NCBI RefSeq assembly: GCF_002095315.1
Contig: NZ_MLFN01000128.1
Coordinates: 124,001-188,000 of the forward strand
Length of the DNA: 64,000 bases
From: Pantoea conspicua
GTDB taxonomy: Bacteria; Pseudomonadota; Gammaproteobacteria; Enterobacterales; Enterobacteriaceae
Direction of reading: 5' to 3'
Shown one piece after another: positions 8,959-18,170 of the stretch. Numbering within the stretch: the first letter of the stretch is position 1; every line of letters starts with the position of its first letter. The position numbers and the translations under genes were made by a program. The notes beneath the pieces are model-generated. The model made no database searches, was not told where the DNA came from, and saw only the letters and a program-made list of their open reading frames with translations.

Positions 8959-9639
8959 CTATTTATAGGTCAATGGGGTGCGGTTCACCGGTGTCCATGC
9001 ACCGTAGTCATTAATGGTCTGAAAGCTGAGGGCGGTGGCCTGGCTGAATTTCTCCGCCAGCGTGGTACTGGATTCAGGCGGCAACATCACAGGATTAACC
9101 GTTTTACCGTCAACGTTGAGATTGATAGTGGTAATGTAATAAGGTGTTGGGTTATTCAGCACGACTTTGCCTGCGCTGTAGGCACCGGTAATTTTTTTCC
9201 ATGCTTCATTTGCGTTATCGGGAAGTCCGGCAGGGCGATAAAATACCTTAATGCGATTTGCAGATGCGAACTGCAGCGAGTTACCCGCACTATTTTGCAT
9301 TTGCTGTGGAATGGCTTTTACTGTTATCCAGTACAGTGATTCGCGATCCTGCGGCAGCGATCTACCGTTAAAGATGATCTTCACCACGCTTTCGGTTGCC
9401 GGTTTTAAAACATAAAGTGGCGGCGTAATAACGAAATCCTGCGTGCGCTCACCGTTGGCTTTTTCCATCCAGGACTGGATCAGAAACGAGGCCTGCTCAT
9501 GTGTATTTCTGACCTGGAGTGTTGATTGCTTTGCATCGGCGGAGTAGATCATACGTGTCGCCCCTAACCCCACTCCACCAGCCTGTACTACTGATGAGCA
9601 CAATGAAGCAGCCAGGCAAACCCAGGTGAATGAACGCAT
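8959..9639 (-). CDS. Periplasmic fimbrial chaperone
   Basis: A 226-residue PapD/FimC-like chaperone that holds pilin subunits by donor-strand complementation in the periplasm and delivers them to the usher. After a signal peptide ending VVQA comes GGVGLGATRMIYS, the family's first strand with the conserved arginine. The chaperone signature region continues as RESLYWITVKAIP and NRIKVFYRP. The ATG at 9639 is preceded by GGAG; a longer in-frame start at 9687 lacks signal-peptide character. It lies between the major pilin and usher genes. Confidence 0.92.
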   Translation of the reverse strand: MRSFTWVCLAASLCSSVVQAGGVGLGATRMIYSADAKQSTLQVRNTHEQASFLIQSWMEKANGERTQDFVITPPLYVLKPATESVVKIIFNGRSLPQDRESLYWITVKAIPQQMQNSAGNSLQFASANRIKVFYRPAGLPDNANEAWKKITGAYSAGKVVLNNPTPYYITTINLNVDGKTVNPVMLPPESSTTLAEKFSQATALSFQTINDYGAWTPVNRTPLTYK

Positions 9640-9692
9640 TATTTTTCTCCTGAATGGGTATTCATGCCCGGGTATTAAACCGGGCATGACGA

Positions 9693-10277
9693 TTACGAGT
9701 AGGTTACTGTGTAGGTGGCAACTGCACTGGCATCGCCCGCCGTGGCGTTGCCTGTTGGTGAGTAGTATTTTGCACTGAAATTCAGTGTATTAGAGCCTTT
9801 ACGCAGTGGAATCGCTGAAGCCGCTTCGCCCAGTTTCACTACGTTGCCCTGCTCGTCATAAAGACGGATGGCGACATTCTGCGCTGATGATGCGCCGCCG
9901 TTCACGCCCACTGCCAGGCTGTTGGCATCGTTGCTGTCTGGCGTACCCGAGAAGGTCACCGCGACAGTGGTCGCCGCAATAGGGTTTTCTTCTGAAGACG
10001 CTGAAGTATCAGCGATGACACAATCTTCAAGCGCAATGGCGAAGGTTTTTGCCACGCCTGCTTCACTGCCAGCAGCGGCCAGCGTGGCCGTACGGACTTC
10101 GCCCATGTTGACGTCAATCTCTGCGCTGTTGGCACTGATGGCACAGGATGACGTTACGACGCTTCCGTTAAAGTTGACAGAACCACCGCTGGTTGTTGCC
10201 GCCAGAACTGAACCCACCGGGAACAGAGTAGAAATACCTAAGGCCAGAATGGTTTTTTTATTAAATGTTAATTTCAT
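9693..10277 (-). CDS. Major fimbrial subunit (type 1-like pilin)
   Basis: A 194-residue FimA-type pilin. The signal peptide ends FPVGSVLAA; the mature part has the first strand GGSVNFNGSVV, a disulfide pair (SSCAIS and LEDCVI) and a C-terminal YTVTYS strand with the penultimate tyrosine typical of pilins. Being first in the operon and closest to the AT-rich upstream region fits the most highly expressed shaft subunit. I use the ATG at 10277, which begins the signal peptide and has an AAAGG site; an upstream in-frame ATG at 10349 adds an implausible 24 residues. The sequence is rich in Ala, Ser and Thr. Confidence 0.9.
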   Translation of the reverse strand: MKLTFNKKTILALGISTLFPVGSVLAATTSGGSVNFNGSVVTSSCAISANSAEIDVNMGEVRTATLAAAGSEAGVAKTFAIALEDCVIADTSASSEENPIAATTVAVTFSGTPDSNDANSLAVGVNGGASSAQNVAIRLYDEQGNVVKLGEAASAIPLRKGSNTLNFSAKYYSPTGNATAGDASAVATYTVTYS

Positions 10278-10620
10278 GTAATTACCTTTTTTGTTGGGTT
10301 TGCATTGTTGAGTTCTGTAAATAATAACTGACATTAAATTTAAAAACATTTAACTGCAGGGATTGAAAAAAGAATTTTTTTATTTTTTATAAATTTCAAA
10401 TTTATTGAGTTGTATTTTTATGTAGACCAGGTTTCTTCTTAATAAAGGTATGGCGGTATTATAATTTCTTTAAGAAAAATTCATATCTTATTTCTGTTAG
10501 TTGAACGTGCAAGTGGCAGGTAATTATTCCATATTGACTTTTCATGTTAATAATATATTTATTTTTTAATATAATTTATATTATTTATTAATGTCGGTTA
10601 GATAATTGGAATGAATAGCA
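10278..10620 (-). promoter_or_regulatory. AT-rich upstream region of the fimbrial operon
   Basis: No gene is visible. The segment is dominated by runs of A and T, in sharp contrast to the GC-rich flanking genes. A minus-strand TATAAT lies at 10458-10463 without a good -35 element. Such AT-rich leaders of fimbrial operons are commonly bound by H-NS and opened by activators. I found no inverted repeats suggesting an invertible switch. Confidence 0.4.
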
Positions 10621-11043
10621 GCATGTGTGCCAGCCAGGTCAGCGCGATCTCTGTTTCTCTTACTTGTTTTGGTCATAAAGAAGCTTGTTATCTTCCCAGA
10701 TATCAGAATCTGCCTTGATAACAATCAGGGAAAACCTTTTGCAATAATTTTTGAAAAACCATTCCGGACGGCCGGATGATATGGCACCAGACCAGCCAGA
10801 CAGAAATCATCAGGGTCCCGGTTTATGACAGATTGCGTTATTGCCATGACTCTGTCGGGGCGGTGGATACAGCACATAAGTGCAGAGCAGCGAATCAAGG
10901 GTAATACAGAGCTGGCGGACAGGGTGTGGTTATAACGTTTGATACAGGGAGCTGTCGCCCAGAGGAGAAATGGTGCATACGACATCAGGAAGATGGCCGG
11001 AGACAGGGTAGAGGTAACGGGTGGCTGGCGTTGATCATCGCGC
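10621..11043. other. Gene-free region between fimbrial promoter and tRNA-Phe locus
   Basis: Base composition returns to average here, but none of the open frames on either strand resembles a known protein or has a ribosome site. It may be degenerate coding DNA left by past insertion next to the tRNA gene. I assign no function. Confidence 0.35.
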
Positions 11044-11073
11044 AAAAAAAACGGACCCCCGAGGAGGTCCGTT
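11044..11073 (-). terminator. Rho-independent terminator ending the tRNA-Phe transcript
   Basis: On the minus strand a 7-bp stem (ACGGACC / GGTCCGT) is followed by a run of eight T. It lies beyond the two tRNA-end repeats and is the strongest terminator of this locus. Confidence 0.8.
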
Positions 11074-11084
11074 CATTTGAATTT

Positions 11085-11245
11085 TGGTGCCCAACCCGAA
11101 GATGCCGGGAGCATTTTTGTATCGCGCGTCTGCGCGCGAACCCGAAGGGCGAGCCACAGGGATGTGGCGAGTTCATCGAACCTTCGATGAACGGGTTCAA
11201 CGCTCAGAAATGCAAAAAACCCGCCAGAGGCGGGTTCTTTAAAGA
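11085..11245 (-). repeat. tRNA-Phe 3'-end repeat unit, distal copy (161 bp)
   Basis: One of two adjacent near-identical units downstream of tRNA-Phe. It begins (plus strand) with TGGTGCCCAACCCG, a copy of the reverse-complemented 3' end of the tRNA with one base missing. It is a chain of hairpins: 11102-11114, 11122-11139 (TCGCGCG stem), 11153-11168 (GCCACA stem), 11171-11192 (10-bp GTTCATCGAA stem) and a terminator-like GGCGGG hairpin at 11214-11236. The arrangement recalls the E. coli tyrT locus, where ~178-bp repeats carrying a tRNA 3' end yield rtT RNA. Frames across it are spurious. Confidence 0.75.
11214..11236 (-). terminator. Terminator-like hairpin in distal repeat
   Basis: AACCCGCC/GGCGGGTT stem with a TCT loop, followed by T residues on the minus strand. 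It is duplicated at 11375-11396 in the proximal repeat. Confidence 0.65.
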
Positions 11246-11405
11246 TGGTGCCCAACCCGAAAATGCCGGGAGCATTTTTGCATCGCGCGTCCGCGCGCGA
11301 ACCCGCAGGGCGAGCCACAGGGATGTGGCGAATTCATCGAACCTTCGATGAACGGGTTCAACGCTCAGAAATGCAAAAACCCGCCAGAGGCGGGTTCTTT
11401 AAAGA
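11246..11405 (-). repeat. tRNA-Phe 3'-end repeat unit, proximal copy (160 bp)
   Basis: The second unit abuts the tRNA CCA end at 11406. It matches the distal unit over its whole length with few substitutions, for example in the GCGCGCG hairpin loop and in the stem that is perfect at 11171-11192 of the other copy. It starts with the same truncated tRNA 3'-end sequence and ends with the same terminator-like hairpin. The spacing of the three tRNA-end copies is 161 and 160 bp, indicating unequal duplication from the tRNA end. Confidence 0.75.
11375..11396 (-). terminator. First terminator after tRNA-Phe
   Basis: The same AACCCGCC/GGCGGGTT hairpin with a following T run on the minus strand, about 10 nt after the tRNA 3' end. 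It may terminate most transcripts, with read-through into the second unit. Confidence 0.7.
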
Positions 11406-11481
11406 TGGTGCCCGAACCCGGAATCGAACCAGGGACACGGGGATTTTCAATCCCCTGCTCTACCGACTGAGCTATTCGGGC
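11406..11481 (-). tRNA. tRNA-Phe (anticodon GAA)
   Basis: A 76-nt tRNA on the minus strand with encoded CCA. The acceptor stem GCCCGAA pairs with TTCGGGC; the D arm (GCTC..GAGC), the anticodon stem-loop with GGGGATTGAAAATCCCC (anticodon GAA) and the T arm GGTTCGATTCC are all present. It matches E. coli tRNA-Phe closely, including flanking position near yjdC-dsbD. A strong promoter lies immediately upstream and repeats carrying its 3' end lie downstream. tRNA-Phe genes are common integration targets, and an accessory fimbrial cluster lies on the far side. Confidence 0.97.
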
Positions 11482-11491
11482 AACGGGGCGC

Positions 11492-11520
11492 ATTAAACCG
11501 TAAAGGCCGCCGGGCGTCAA
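11492..11520 (-). promoter_or_regulatory. Sigma-70 promoter of tRNA-Phe
   Basis: Minus-strand TTGACG (11520-11515) and TTTAAT (11497-11492) are separated by 17 bp, followed by a GC-rich discriminator GCGCCCC just before the tRNA. This is the classic structure of a stringently controlled stable-RNA promoter. Confidence 0.85.
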
Positions 11521-11588
11521 CGGCTTTCACCAAAAAACCACGGAAAACGTGACTGATTGCCTGATTTTCAGTCAAAGCGGGCAAAACC

Positions 11589-12167
11589 TCAGGCCAGCGC
11601 GCCGTTTTTACGGCACAGCGCAATGCTGTAAACATCTTCCGCCAGCCGCTGGGCGGTGGAGACATCCTGCACGTTGCGCTTCACCAGCAGCTTGCTGAGG
11701 CAGCCTTCCAGAATCAGTTCCATCTGATCGGCCACCATGCTGGGATTGTCCAGCGCCTGTTCCAGCAGAATCTCATGGGTAAACTGCCAGGAGGCGCGCT
11801 TCTGCTGTTCCGCCAGCTGATGAATCGGCTGGTCAGGCTGCGGATAGAAACTGCAGGCGGCAATAAACAGACAGCCAGGGAAACGGCCTTTGCTGACGTG
11901 TTCGCTTAACACTTCATATCGCGCCATCAGCTTCTGTTCCGGCGACAGTGCCTCATCCAGCAGTATCTGACGCCGCCAGGTATCAATCTGCTGAGCGTGA
12001 TATCGCAGCGCATCGTAGAGCAGAGCGTCGCGATCGGGCCAGAACAGCCGGAGCTGTTCGAGCGAAAGGTCGGTCTGGCCCGCCAAAGTTTCCAATGAGA
12101 GGGTGGCGGCGAGGCCGTTCTGTTCAAGCACATTCAATGCATGCTCGAGTATTTGTTCACGCTGCAA
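11589..12167 (-). CDS. yjdC: TetR-like HTH regulator YjdC
   Basis: A 192-residue putative transcription factor. The N-terminal helix-turn-helix (residues about 5-45, with [18 protein letters not shown]) is followed by an all-helical ligand domain, as in TetR-type proteins. Similarity to E. coli YjdC is strong over the full length, including [10 protein letters not shown] and [17 protein letters not shown]. It follows dsbD on the same strand, as in E. coli, with a GC-rich hairpin in the 65-bp gap. The target genes are not established; dsbD or copper/thiol stress genes are possible from location. Confidence 0.88.
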   Translation of the reverse strand: MQREQILEHALNVLEQNGLAATLSLETLAGQTDLSLEQLRLFWPDRDALLYDALRYHAQQIDTWRRQILLDEALSPEQKLMARYEVLSEHVSKGRFPGCLFIAACSFYPQPDQPIHQLAEQQKRASWQFTHEILLEQALDNPSMVADQMELILEGCLSKLLVKRNVQDVSTAQRLAEDVYSIALCRKNGALA

Positions 12168-12232
12168 GTGACTCTCCTCTGGTATGCAGGCCCGGCGCTT
12201 TACACCGGGCAGTTGCCTGACTCCAGTGTTGT

Positions 12233-13933
12233 TTATCGGGTGAGTTTCTGCAAATGCGCCTGGAAGTCGGCGGCATTGAGAAACCCGGTGATGCGCGAGT
12301 CAGCAATTTCATGGCCCTGCGCATCAAAGAATAAAATGGTCGGTAATCCCAGCACCTGAAGATGCTGCAACAGCGCATTATCGCTGGCGCTATTGGCGGT
12401 GACGTTGGCCTGTAACAGCTGTACCTGGCTCAGGCTATCGCGGACCGCGCTGTCGCTAAAGGTATATTTTTCAAACTCTTTACAGGCGACACACCAGTCG
12501 GCATAGAGATCGACCATGGTGATGCGGCCATTGGCCTGTTGCAGCGCCGTCTGCAATTGTTGCGGGGTCTGGATGGTCTGGAACGGCAGGTGTGCCACCG
12601 CCTGCTGCGCGGTCGGGCCGCCAAAAGCCCAGTCCTGCAGCGGACGGGCGCTGATCAGTGCGGCGGCCAGTACGATAATCTGCACCACGCGCCATTTACC
12701 GCTGCTGGCCCGCAGGCTGACGCTGAACGCCCAGCCAAAGAACGCCACGCCCAGCAGGCTCCACAGCCGCAATCCCCATACCTCGCCCAGCAACCGCTCC
12801 ATCAGGAAAACCGGCAACGCGAGGATGACGAAACCAAAACCTTCTTTAACTGTCTGCATCCACGGCCCGCTCTTCGGCAGCAATTTATTGCCAAACAGGG
12901 TCACGGCGATCAGCGGTAAGCCCATGCCGACCGCATAGAGCCACAGGGTACCGGCACCGGCCCACAGATTCCCGCTCTGGGCGATGTAGAGCAGAATGGC
13001 GCTGAGCGGCGCGGTGGTGCAGGGCGAGCAGATTAAACCGGCCAGCGCCCCCATCGAAAAGACCCCTGGCAGCGATCCGCCCTGCTGGCGATTACTCCAC
13101 AGGGTTAAACGGGTTTGCAGGCTGGCGGGCAACTGCAGCGTAAACAGACCAAACATCGACAGCGCCAGCACGATAAACAGCAGCGACAGTGCCGACAGCA
13201 CCCAGGGATGCTGCAACGCCGCCTGGAAACGCAAACCCGCAGCGGCTACCACCAGACCCAGCAGGGTATAGGTCAGCGCCATGCCCTGCACATAGACCAT
13301 CGCCAGCGCAAACAGCCGGCCAAACGAATAGTGACGCTGGCCGCCGAGAATAATGCCGGAAATCAGCGGATACATCGGTAACACGCAGGGCGTGAAGGCA
13401 ACGCCAATACCAATCAGTAACGCCCACAGCGGTGAAAAGGGCAGCGGCGTGGCGGGAGCAGGTGGCGGGCTTACCGGCGGCGCGGCGCTACGGGCAGTCA
13501 CCGGACTCAGCGGAACGGTGCGGGTTTCAGGCGGATAGCAGAACCCGGCAGCGGCACAGCCCTGATAAGTAACGCTCAGCGTGGCACCGCTGGCGGCCTG
13601 GTGTAGCGTCACCGGTACCGTCAGATCCTGCGGATAGATCTCGCTCTTGCCGTAAAATTCATCTTCATGCGGCTGACCGGCGGGCAGCGTTAGCGGTGCC
13701 AGCGTGGCGTTAGCTGGCGTGACGTGAATCTGCTGACGATAGAGGTAGTAGCCCGATTTCACTTTCCAGTGCAGATTGAGCTGCGCACCCTGCTGGTCGA
13801 AGTCAAAACCAAACGCCTGATCGACCGGCACAAAACGGCTACTGGTGGTGTTGGAAAAGAGGGAAGCGTGCGCCTGCAGGCTGATAAACAGCGCCAGCAG
13901 CAGCGTAATTAAGCGAGAGATGCGTGCAGCCAT
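12233..13933 (-). CDS. dsbD: Thiol:disulfide interchange protein DsbD
   Basis: A 566-residue inner membrane protein that carries electrons from cytoplasmic thioredoxin to periplasmic DsbC, DsbG and CcmG. A signal peptide precedes the periplasmic alpha domain with its redox cysteines ([15 protein letters not shown]). Eight transmembrane helices follow, with cysteines in [10 protein letters not shown] and [10 protein letters not shown], then a C-terminal thioredoxin-like gamma domain with WCVACK. Length is the same as the E. coli protein within one residue. Its start overlaps the cutA end by 25 bp, indicating translational coupling. Confidence 0.97.
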   Translation of the reverse strand: MAARISRLITLLLALFISLQAHASLFSNTTSSRFVPVDQAFGFDFDQQGAQLNLHWKVKSGYYLYRQQIHVTPANATLAPLTLPAGQPHEDEFYGKSEIYPQDLTVPVTLHQAASGATLSVTYQGCAAAGFCYPPETRTVPLSPVTARSAAPPVSPPPAPATPLPFSPLWALLIGIGVAFTPCVLPMYPLISGIILGGQRHYSFGRLFALAMVYVQGMALTYTLLGLVVAAAGLRFQAALQHPWVLSALSLLFIVLALSMFGLFTLQLPASLQTRLTLWSNRQQGGSLPGVFSMGALAGLICSPCTTAPLSAILLYIAQSGNLWAGAGTLWLYAVGMGLPLIAVTLFGNKLLPKSGPWMQTVKEGFGFVILALPVFLMERLLGEVWGLRLWSLLGVAFFGWAFSVSLRASSGKWRVVQIIVLAAALISARPLQDWAFGGPTAQQAVAHLPFQTIQTPQQLQTALQQANGRITMVDLYADWCVACKEFEKYTFSDSAVRDSLSQVQLLQANVTANSASDNALLQHLQVLGLPTILFFDAQGHEIADSRITGFLNAADFQAHLQKLTR

Positions 13934-14223
13934 GACAAGTATTCACTGTCTCCATGTTGAACCGGTAGCGCCAGCAGTTCCGGCACCTCGTAGGGATGCG
14001 CCTGTTTGATCAGATCGAACAGTGCCTGCTGGTGATCGCTATCGCATTTCAGCAGCATCTGCACTTCACTGCTCTGTTCGGGCCGCCCCTGCCAGAGGTA
14101 AAGCGAGGTCGCGCCCGGCAGCAGCGTAACGCAGGCCGCCAGTCTGGCCTCAAGCGCTAAAGTGGCCAGACGTTTCGCTGTCGCCTGGTCGGGCGCGGTA
14201 CAAAGGATAACGACGGCATTCAT
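13909..14223 (-). CDS. cutA: Divalent cation tolerance protein CutA
   Basis: A 104-residue CutA1-type trimeric protein. Family motifs are present: [15 protein letters not shown], the cysteine-containing [17 protein letters not shown] and the C-terminal [13 protein letters not shown]. CutA has been linked to copper tolerance, though its biochemical role is unsettled. As in E. coli it precedes dsbD and follows dcuA on the same strand. Confidence 0.95.
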   Translation of the reverse strand: MNAVVILCTAPDQATAKRLATLALEARLAACVTLLPGATSLYLWQGRPEQSSEVQMLLKCDSDHQQALFDLIKQAHPYEVPELLALPVQHGDSEYLSWLHASLA

Positions 14224-14287
14224 CGCAATGCTCCTGTTTCAAAGAGCGCCGATGATAGCACGCTCAGACAGCGATGCCGTTATCGGG

Positions 14288-15589
14288 CTATAGCAGCATG
14301 CCGCCAAAGATAAAGCCAGCCATCACCGACAGCGTAATGGCAATCACGCCGGGAATAATAAAAGCATGGTTGAAAACAAACTTGCCAATCCGGGTCGAGC
14401 CGGTGTCGTCCATCTCCACCGCCGCCAGTAAGGTGGGGTAGGTTGGTAGCACGAACAGTGCAGAGGCTGCCGCAAAGGAGGCGATGGCGGTGAGGGGCGA
14501 GACGCCGAGCAGCAGGGCGGCTGGCATCAGCGCTTTGGTGGTCGCAGCCTGCGAATAGAGCAGCATCGAGGCGAAGAACAGTACCAGTGCCAGCATCCAG
14601 GGATAGGTTTTCAGGGCATCCCCGGCCAGCATCTGAATATCCGCCAGATGCGCTTTGACGAAGGTATCGCCCAGCCAGGCGACGCCCATCACGCAGATAC
14701 AGGCGCTCATGCCAGACTTAAAGGTGCTGGCGCTCAGGATCTCGCCGGTATCCAGTTTACAGCTGAGGCTGATTAGCATGGCGATGGTCAGCATAAACAC
14801 CACAATCGCTTCATTGCGCGGCAGCGGCGGATTAATGATCAGCCCGACGCTGGGGCTGGTGGCGGTGGCATAGAGCATTACGGCGATGATGCCAACCAGA
14901 AACAGCAGCACCGATTTTTTTGCGCCCGGTTTCGGCTGATAGACGCTGGCGCCGCGTAGCGTGACTTCGCCTTTGGCAAGACGCGTCTGATAAACCTCAT
15001 CATCTTTGAGCTCTTTGCCAAGGAAGTTGGTAACCAGTGCCGCCAGAAACAGACCGACCATGGTCGAGGGAATCGCGATAGCCAGTAGCGTAATGTAGCT
15101 GACGCCGCGTGGCTCAAGCAGGGTCGCAAAGAACACCACCGCAGCGGAAAGCGGTGAGGCGGTGATGGCAATCTGTGAGGCGACCACGGCAATGGAGAGC
15201 GGACGGGAAGGGCGCACGCCCTGCTCTTTCGCCACTTCCGCAATCACCGGCAACGTCGAAAACGCGGTATGGCCGGTGCCTGCCAGCAGCGTCATCAGGT
15301 AGGTGACCAGCGGGGCCAGCAGCGTGACGTGACGCGGATGCCGGCGCAGCAGCCGTTCGGCCAGGCTCACCAGATAATCCATTCCGCCTGCGACCTGCAT
15401 CGCGGCGATGGCGGCGATCACCGCCATGATAATTTCAATCACATCGAACGGGATGGAGCCTGGCGGCAGGCCAAAGCCCAGCGTCAGAATCAGTACGCCC
15501 ATTCCGCCTGCGAATCCGATGCCGATGCCGCCGAGACGCGCACCCAACCAGATCGCCAGCAACACGACAAGCAGCTCAACCACAAACAT
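14288..15589 (-). CDS. dcuA: Anaerobic C4-dicarboxylate transporter DcuA
   Basis: A 433-residue polytopic inner membrane protein of the Dcu family, which exchanges aspartate, fumarate or malate for succinate. Hydrophobic segments run throughout, with family motifs TYLMTLLAGTGHTAFSTLPVIAEVAKEQG (split across two helices) and YSQAATTKALMPA. It follows aspA, which makes fumarate from aspartate, so the pair serves aspartate uptake and use. A terminator between them (15643-15677) suggests partly separate expression. Confidence 0.96.
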   Translation of the reverse strand: MFVVELLVVLLAIWLGARLGGIGIGFAGGMGVLILTLGFGLPPGSIPFDVIEIIMAVIAAIAAMQVAGGMDYLVSLAERLLRRHPRHVTLLAPLVTYLMTLLAGTGHTAFSTLPVIAEVAKEQGVRPSRPLSIAVVASQIAITASPLSAAVVFFATLLEPRGVSYITLLAIAIPSTMVGLFLAALVTNFLGKELKDDEVYQTRLAKGEVTLRGASVYQPKPGAKKSVLLFLVGIIAVMLYATATSPSVGLIINPPLPRNEAIVVFMLTIAMLISLSCKLDTGEILSASTFKSGMSACICVMGVAWLGDTFVKAHLADIQMLAGDALKTYPWMLALVLFFASMLLYSQAATTKALMPAALLLGVSPLTAIASFAAASALFVLPTYPTLLAAVEMDDTGSTRIGKFVFNHAFIIPGVIAITLSVMAGFIFGGMLL

Positions 15590-15642
15590 GCATCACTCCT
15601 GAATATTTAACCTGCGATAATCTGTTGTGCTGTTTACCAAAG

Positions 15643-15677
15643 AAAAAGGCACACCGTGTTGATCGTGGTGTGCCTTT
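15643..15677 (-). terminator. Terminator after aspA
   Basis: GGCACACC / GGTGTGCC stem followed on the minus strand by five T. A second small inverted repeat (TTAACCC / GGGTTAA) lies at 15683-15700, right before it. Confidence 0.75.
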
Positions 15678-15703
15678 ATTAGTTAACCCGCGTGGGTTAA
15701 ACC

Positions 15704-17140
15704 TTACTGCTCGTTTTCGTCGGTATAACGTTTCGCTTTATAAACCGGATACATCAGGTTTTGTACTGAGAAAATATCGTCCAGTTCGCTTTCGGTCAGC
15801 AGGCCGCGTTCCAGCACCACTTCACGAACACTTTTACCGGTTTCAGCGCAGATTTTACCGACGATATCGCCGTTGTGGTGGCCGATATAGGGATTCAGGT
15901 AAGTAACGATACCGATCGAGTTGAAGACATAGGCTTCGCACACCGCGCGGTTGGCGGTAATGCCGTTGACGCACTTCTCCAGCAGGTTGTAGCAGGCGTT
16001 AGTCAGGATGCTGATCGATTCAAACAGCGCCTGGCCAATCACCGGCTCCATGACGTTCAGCTGCAGCTGACCCGCTTCGGAAGCCATGGTGACGGTAATG
16101 TCGTTGCCGATCACCTTGAAGCAGACCTGATTCACCACTTCCGGCACCACCGGATTGACTTTGGCTGGCATGATCGACGAACCCGCCTGCAATTCCGGCA
16201 GGTTAATTTCATTCAGGCCAGCACGCGGGCCCGAGGAGAGCAGGCGCAGGTCATTAGAGATCTTGGAGAGTTTCACCGCCAGGCGTTTCAGTGATGAATG
16301 TACCATCACGTAGGCACCGCAGTCAGAGGTCGCTTCGATCAGATCTTCCGCCGGCACCACCGGCAGGTTGCTGACCTCAGCCAGACGCTGCACCGCAAGG
16401 TGCTGATAACCGTCCGGTGTATTCAGGCGGGTACCGATGGCGGTCGCGCCGAGGTTCACTTCCAGCAGCAGCTCGCCGGTACGCAGAATGCTTTTGGTCT
16501 CTTCATTCAGCAGCACGCTGAAGGCGTGAAATTCCTGACCCAGCGTCATGGGCACTGCATCCTGCAACTGGGTTCGGCCCATTTTCAGGATGGTCTGGAA
16601 CTCGTCAGCTTTGCGCTGGAAACCTTCGGCCAGCTGGTTGATGCCATCCAGCAACTTCAGCAGTGAACTGTAGACTGCGATACGGAATCCGGTCGGGTAG
16701 GCGTCGTTGGTTGACTGGCATTTATTGACGTGATCGTTAGGGTTGAGGTACTGATATTCCCCTTTCTGGTGTCCCATCAGCTCCAGGCCGATATTCGCCA
16801 GCACCTCATTGGTATTCATGTTAACTGAAGTTCCGGCACCGCCCTGATAGACATCGACCGGGAACTGATCCATGCAGCGACCGTTGTTAAGCACTTCGTC
16901 ACAGGCCTGAATGATGGTATTGGCGATGTTACGCGGAATGGTTTGCAGCTCTTTGTTAGCCATTGCTGCCGCTTTTTTGACCATCACCATACCGCGGACA
17001 AATTCAGGTATGTCGCTGATTTTACTGTTGCTGATGTAAAAATTCTCAATCGCACGCAGAGTATGAACGCCATAATAGGCATCCGCCGGCACTTCTCGCA
17101 TACCTAACAGGTCTTCTTCGATACGAATGTTGTTCGCCAT
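15704..17140 (-). CDS. aspA: Aspartate ammonia-lyase
   Basis: A 478-residue cytosolic enzyme converting L-aspartate to fumarate and ammonia. The fumarase/aspartase signature [15 protein letters not shown] is present in the C-terminal half, with the catalytic serine loop, and [20 protein letters not shown] nearby. Length and N-terminus ([13 protein letters not shown]) match E. coli AspA when the ATG at 17140 is used; an upstream in-frame ATG at 17173 adds residues without similarity. A probable CRP site lies upstream, fitting catabolite control. dcuA follows for dicarboxylate exchange. Confidence 0.97.
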   Translation of the reverse strand: MANNIRIEEDLLGMREVPADAYYGVHTLRAIENFYISNSKISDIPEFVRGMVMVKKAAAMANKELQTIPRNIANTIIQACDEVLNNGRCMDQFPVDVYQGGAGTSVNMNTNEVLANIGLELMGHQKGEYQYLNPNDHVNKCQSTNDAYPTGFRIAVYSSLLKLLDGINQLAEGFQRKADEFQTILKMGRTQLQDAVPMTLGQEFHAFSVLLNEETKSILRTGELLLEVNLGATAIGTRLNTPDGYQHLAVQRLAEVSNLPVVPAEDLIEATSDCGAYVMVHSSLKRLAVKLSKISNDLRLLSSGPRAGLNEINLPELQAGSSIMPAKVNPVVPEVVNQVCFKVIGNDITVTMASEAGQLQLNVMEPVIGQALFESISILTNACYNLLEKCVNGITANRAVCEAYVFNSIGIVTYLNPYIGHHNGDIVGKICAETGKSVREVVLERGLLTESELDDIFSVQNLMYPVYKAKRYTDENEQ

Positions 17141-17308
17141 GATAACCTTCTTGTTGTTGCCGCTAACCATCACAGAGGATGTGTTTATTTCGTCGTGGTG
17201 TACCCGTACCTACATTTTATCCGTCTTCATACGGGTGAGCACGATCATATTCTGATGCATCAGAAAAGCACGCATGCAGATCACTTAACGCTGCCGTCAG
17301 GTTAACGA

Positions 17309-17328
17309 TATGTGAAGTTAGTTACAAA
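17309..17328. promoter_or_regulatory. Candidate CRP binding site
   Basis: TGTGA-N6-TTACA at 17311-17326 matches the CRP consensus TGTGA-N6-TCACA except for one base. It lies about 170 bp before aspA, which is CRP-activated in E. coli, and about 140 bp before fxsA on the other side. The rest of the 328-bp divergent gap shows no gene. Confidence 0.5.
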
Positions 17329-17468
17329 ATTAACCCTGCGGGATAAATTTGACAGGATCGGTTGAAAAAGGCGGCACGGGTGCCCATCTCTTTTCTTATC
17401 ATCACTGAGATGAACGCTTTCTGCTGATCGGCACGCTGCCGGTCAGCCCTCACTTACAGGAGAGTACG

Positions 17469-17930
17469 GTGCGCTGGATACCGTTATTAGTCTTTTTTGT
17501 CCTGGCCTGGATCGAAATTTCGCTGTTTATTCAGGTCGCGCACGTCATGGGCGTGCTGCTCACCATGCTGCTGGTGGTCTTTACCTCATGCATCGGGGTC
17601 TCACTGGTCAAAAATCAGGGCATGAAGAACTTCATGCTGATGCAGGAGAAGCTGGCGCGTAACGAAAGCCCGGCCAATGAGATGATCAAGAGCGTGTCGC
17701 TGATCATCTCCGGTTTTCTGCTGCTGCTGCCGGGCTTCTTTACCGACCTGCTGGGCTTGCTGTTGCTGTTGCCGCCGGTGCAAAAGCATCTGACACTGAA
17801 GTTGATGCCGCATCTGCGCGTCTGGCGCGGTCCGGGCGCCGGACCCGACAGCGGCTATACCATGGATGGCGAGTTCGAGCGCAAAAACAGCGATCGCCTT
17901 GAGCACCATGACGATCCTAAAGATCGCTGA
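17469..17930 (+). CDS. fxsA: Membrane protein FxsA
   Basis: A 153-residue inner membrane protein of the FxsA family, known in E. coli for relieving phage T7 exclusion by F plasmids. It starts with GTG at 17469 behind AGGAGAG. Residues 1-45 contain two hydrophobic segments, the middle is a polar loop (KNQGMKNFMLMQEKLARNE), and a further hydrophobic hairpin FLLLLPGFFTDLLGLLLLLPP is characteristic of the family. A charged C-terminal tail follows. It precedes groES as in E. coli, without yjeH. Confidence 0.93.
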   Translation: MRWIPLLVFFVLAWIEISLFIQVAHVMGVLLTMLLVVFTSCIGVSLVKNQGMKNFMLMQEKLARNESPANEMIKSVSLIISGFLLLLPGFFTDLLGLLLLLPPVQKHLTLKLMPHLRVWRGPGAGPDSGYTMDGEFERKNSDRLEHHDDPKDR

Positions 17931-17950
17931 TGGCGTAATCTGCCGTTTAA

Positions 17951-17976
17951 AACGCAACCTTCGGGTTGCGTTTTTT
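17951..17976 (+). terminator. Terminator after fxsA
   Basis: AACGCAACC-TTCG-GGTTGCGTT followed by T residues: a stable 9-bp stem with a UUCG tetraloop. Confidence 0.88.
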
Positions 17977-18054
17977 ATTTCCGCTGGCGATCTTGCCGCC
18001 GGTTGCTCAAAAAGCCATCACTTATCACCGCTGCGTAAAAAATTTGTTGTTCAC

Positions 18055-18087
18055 CCCCTTGAAAGAGGGTGATGGCGGCCCTATCTC
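18055..18087 (+). promoter_or_regulatory. Sigma-32 heat-shock promoter of groESL
   Basis: CCCCTTGAA (-35) and CCCTATCTC (-10 region) about 15 bp apart match the E. coli groE heat-shock promoter in sequence and in position, including the following CAGGTCAC. It lies about 85 bp before groES. Confidence 0.85.
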
Positions 18088-18170
18088 TCAGGTCACGAGG
18101 CCGGAAGCCATGCAGCCCGGTGTTCAACCCCAAAACTGAATGATTGGACTTCTCAAAGGAGAGCTATCAA

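Noticed and set aside
10278..10620. Invertible fimbrial promoter
   Set aside because: No inverted repeats of suitable length flank the region, and no recombinase gene is near.
10926..11496. Open frames across the tRNA-Phe downstream region
   Set aside because: They run through the tandem repeats, terminators and the tRNA itself, appear in several frames because of the repeats, and resemble no protein family.
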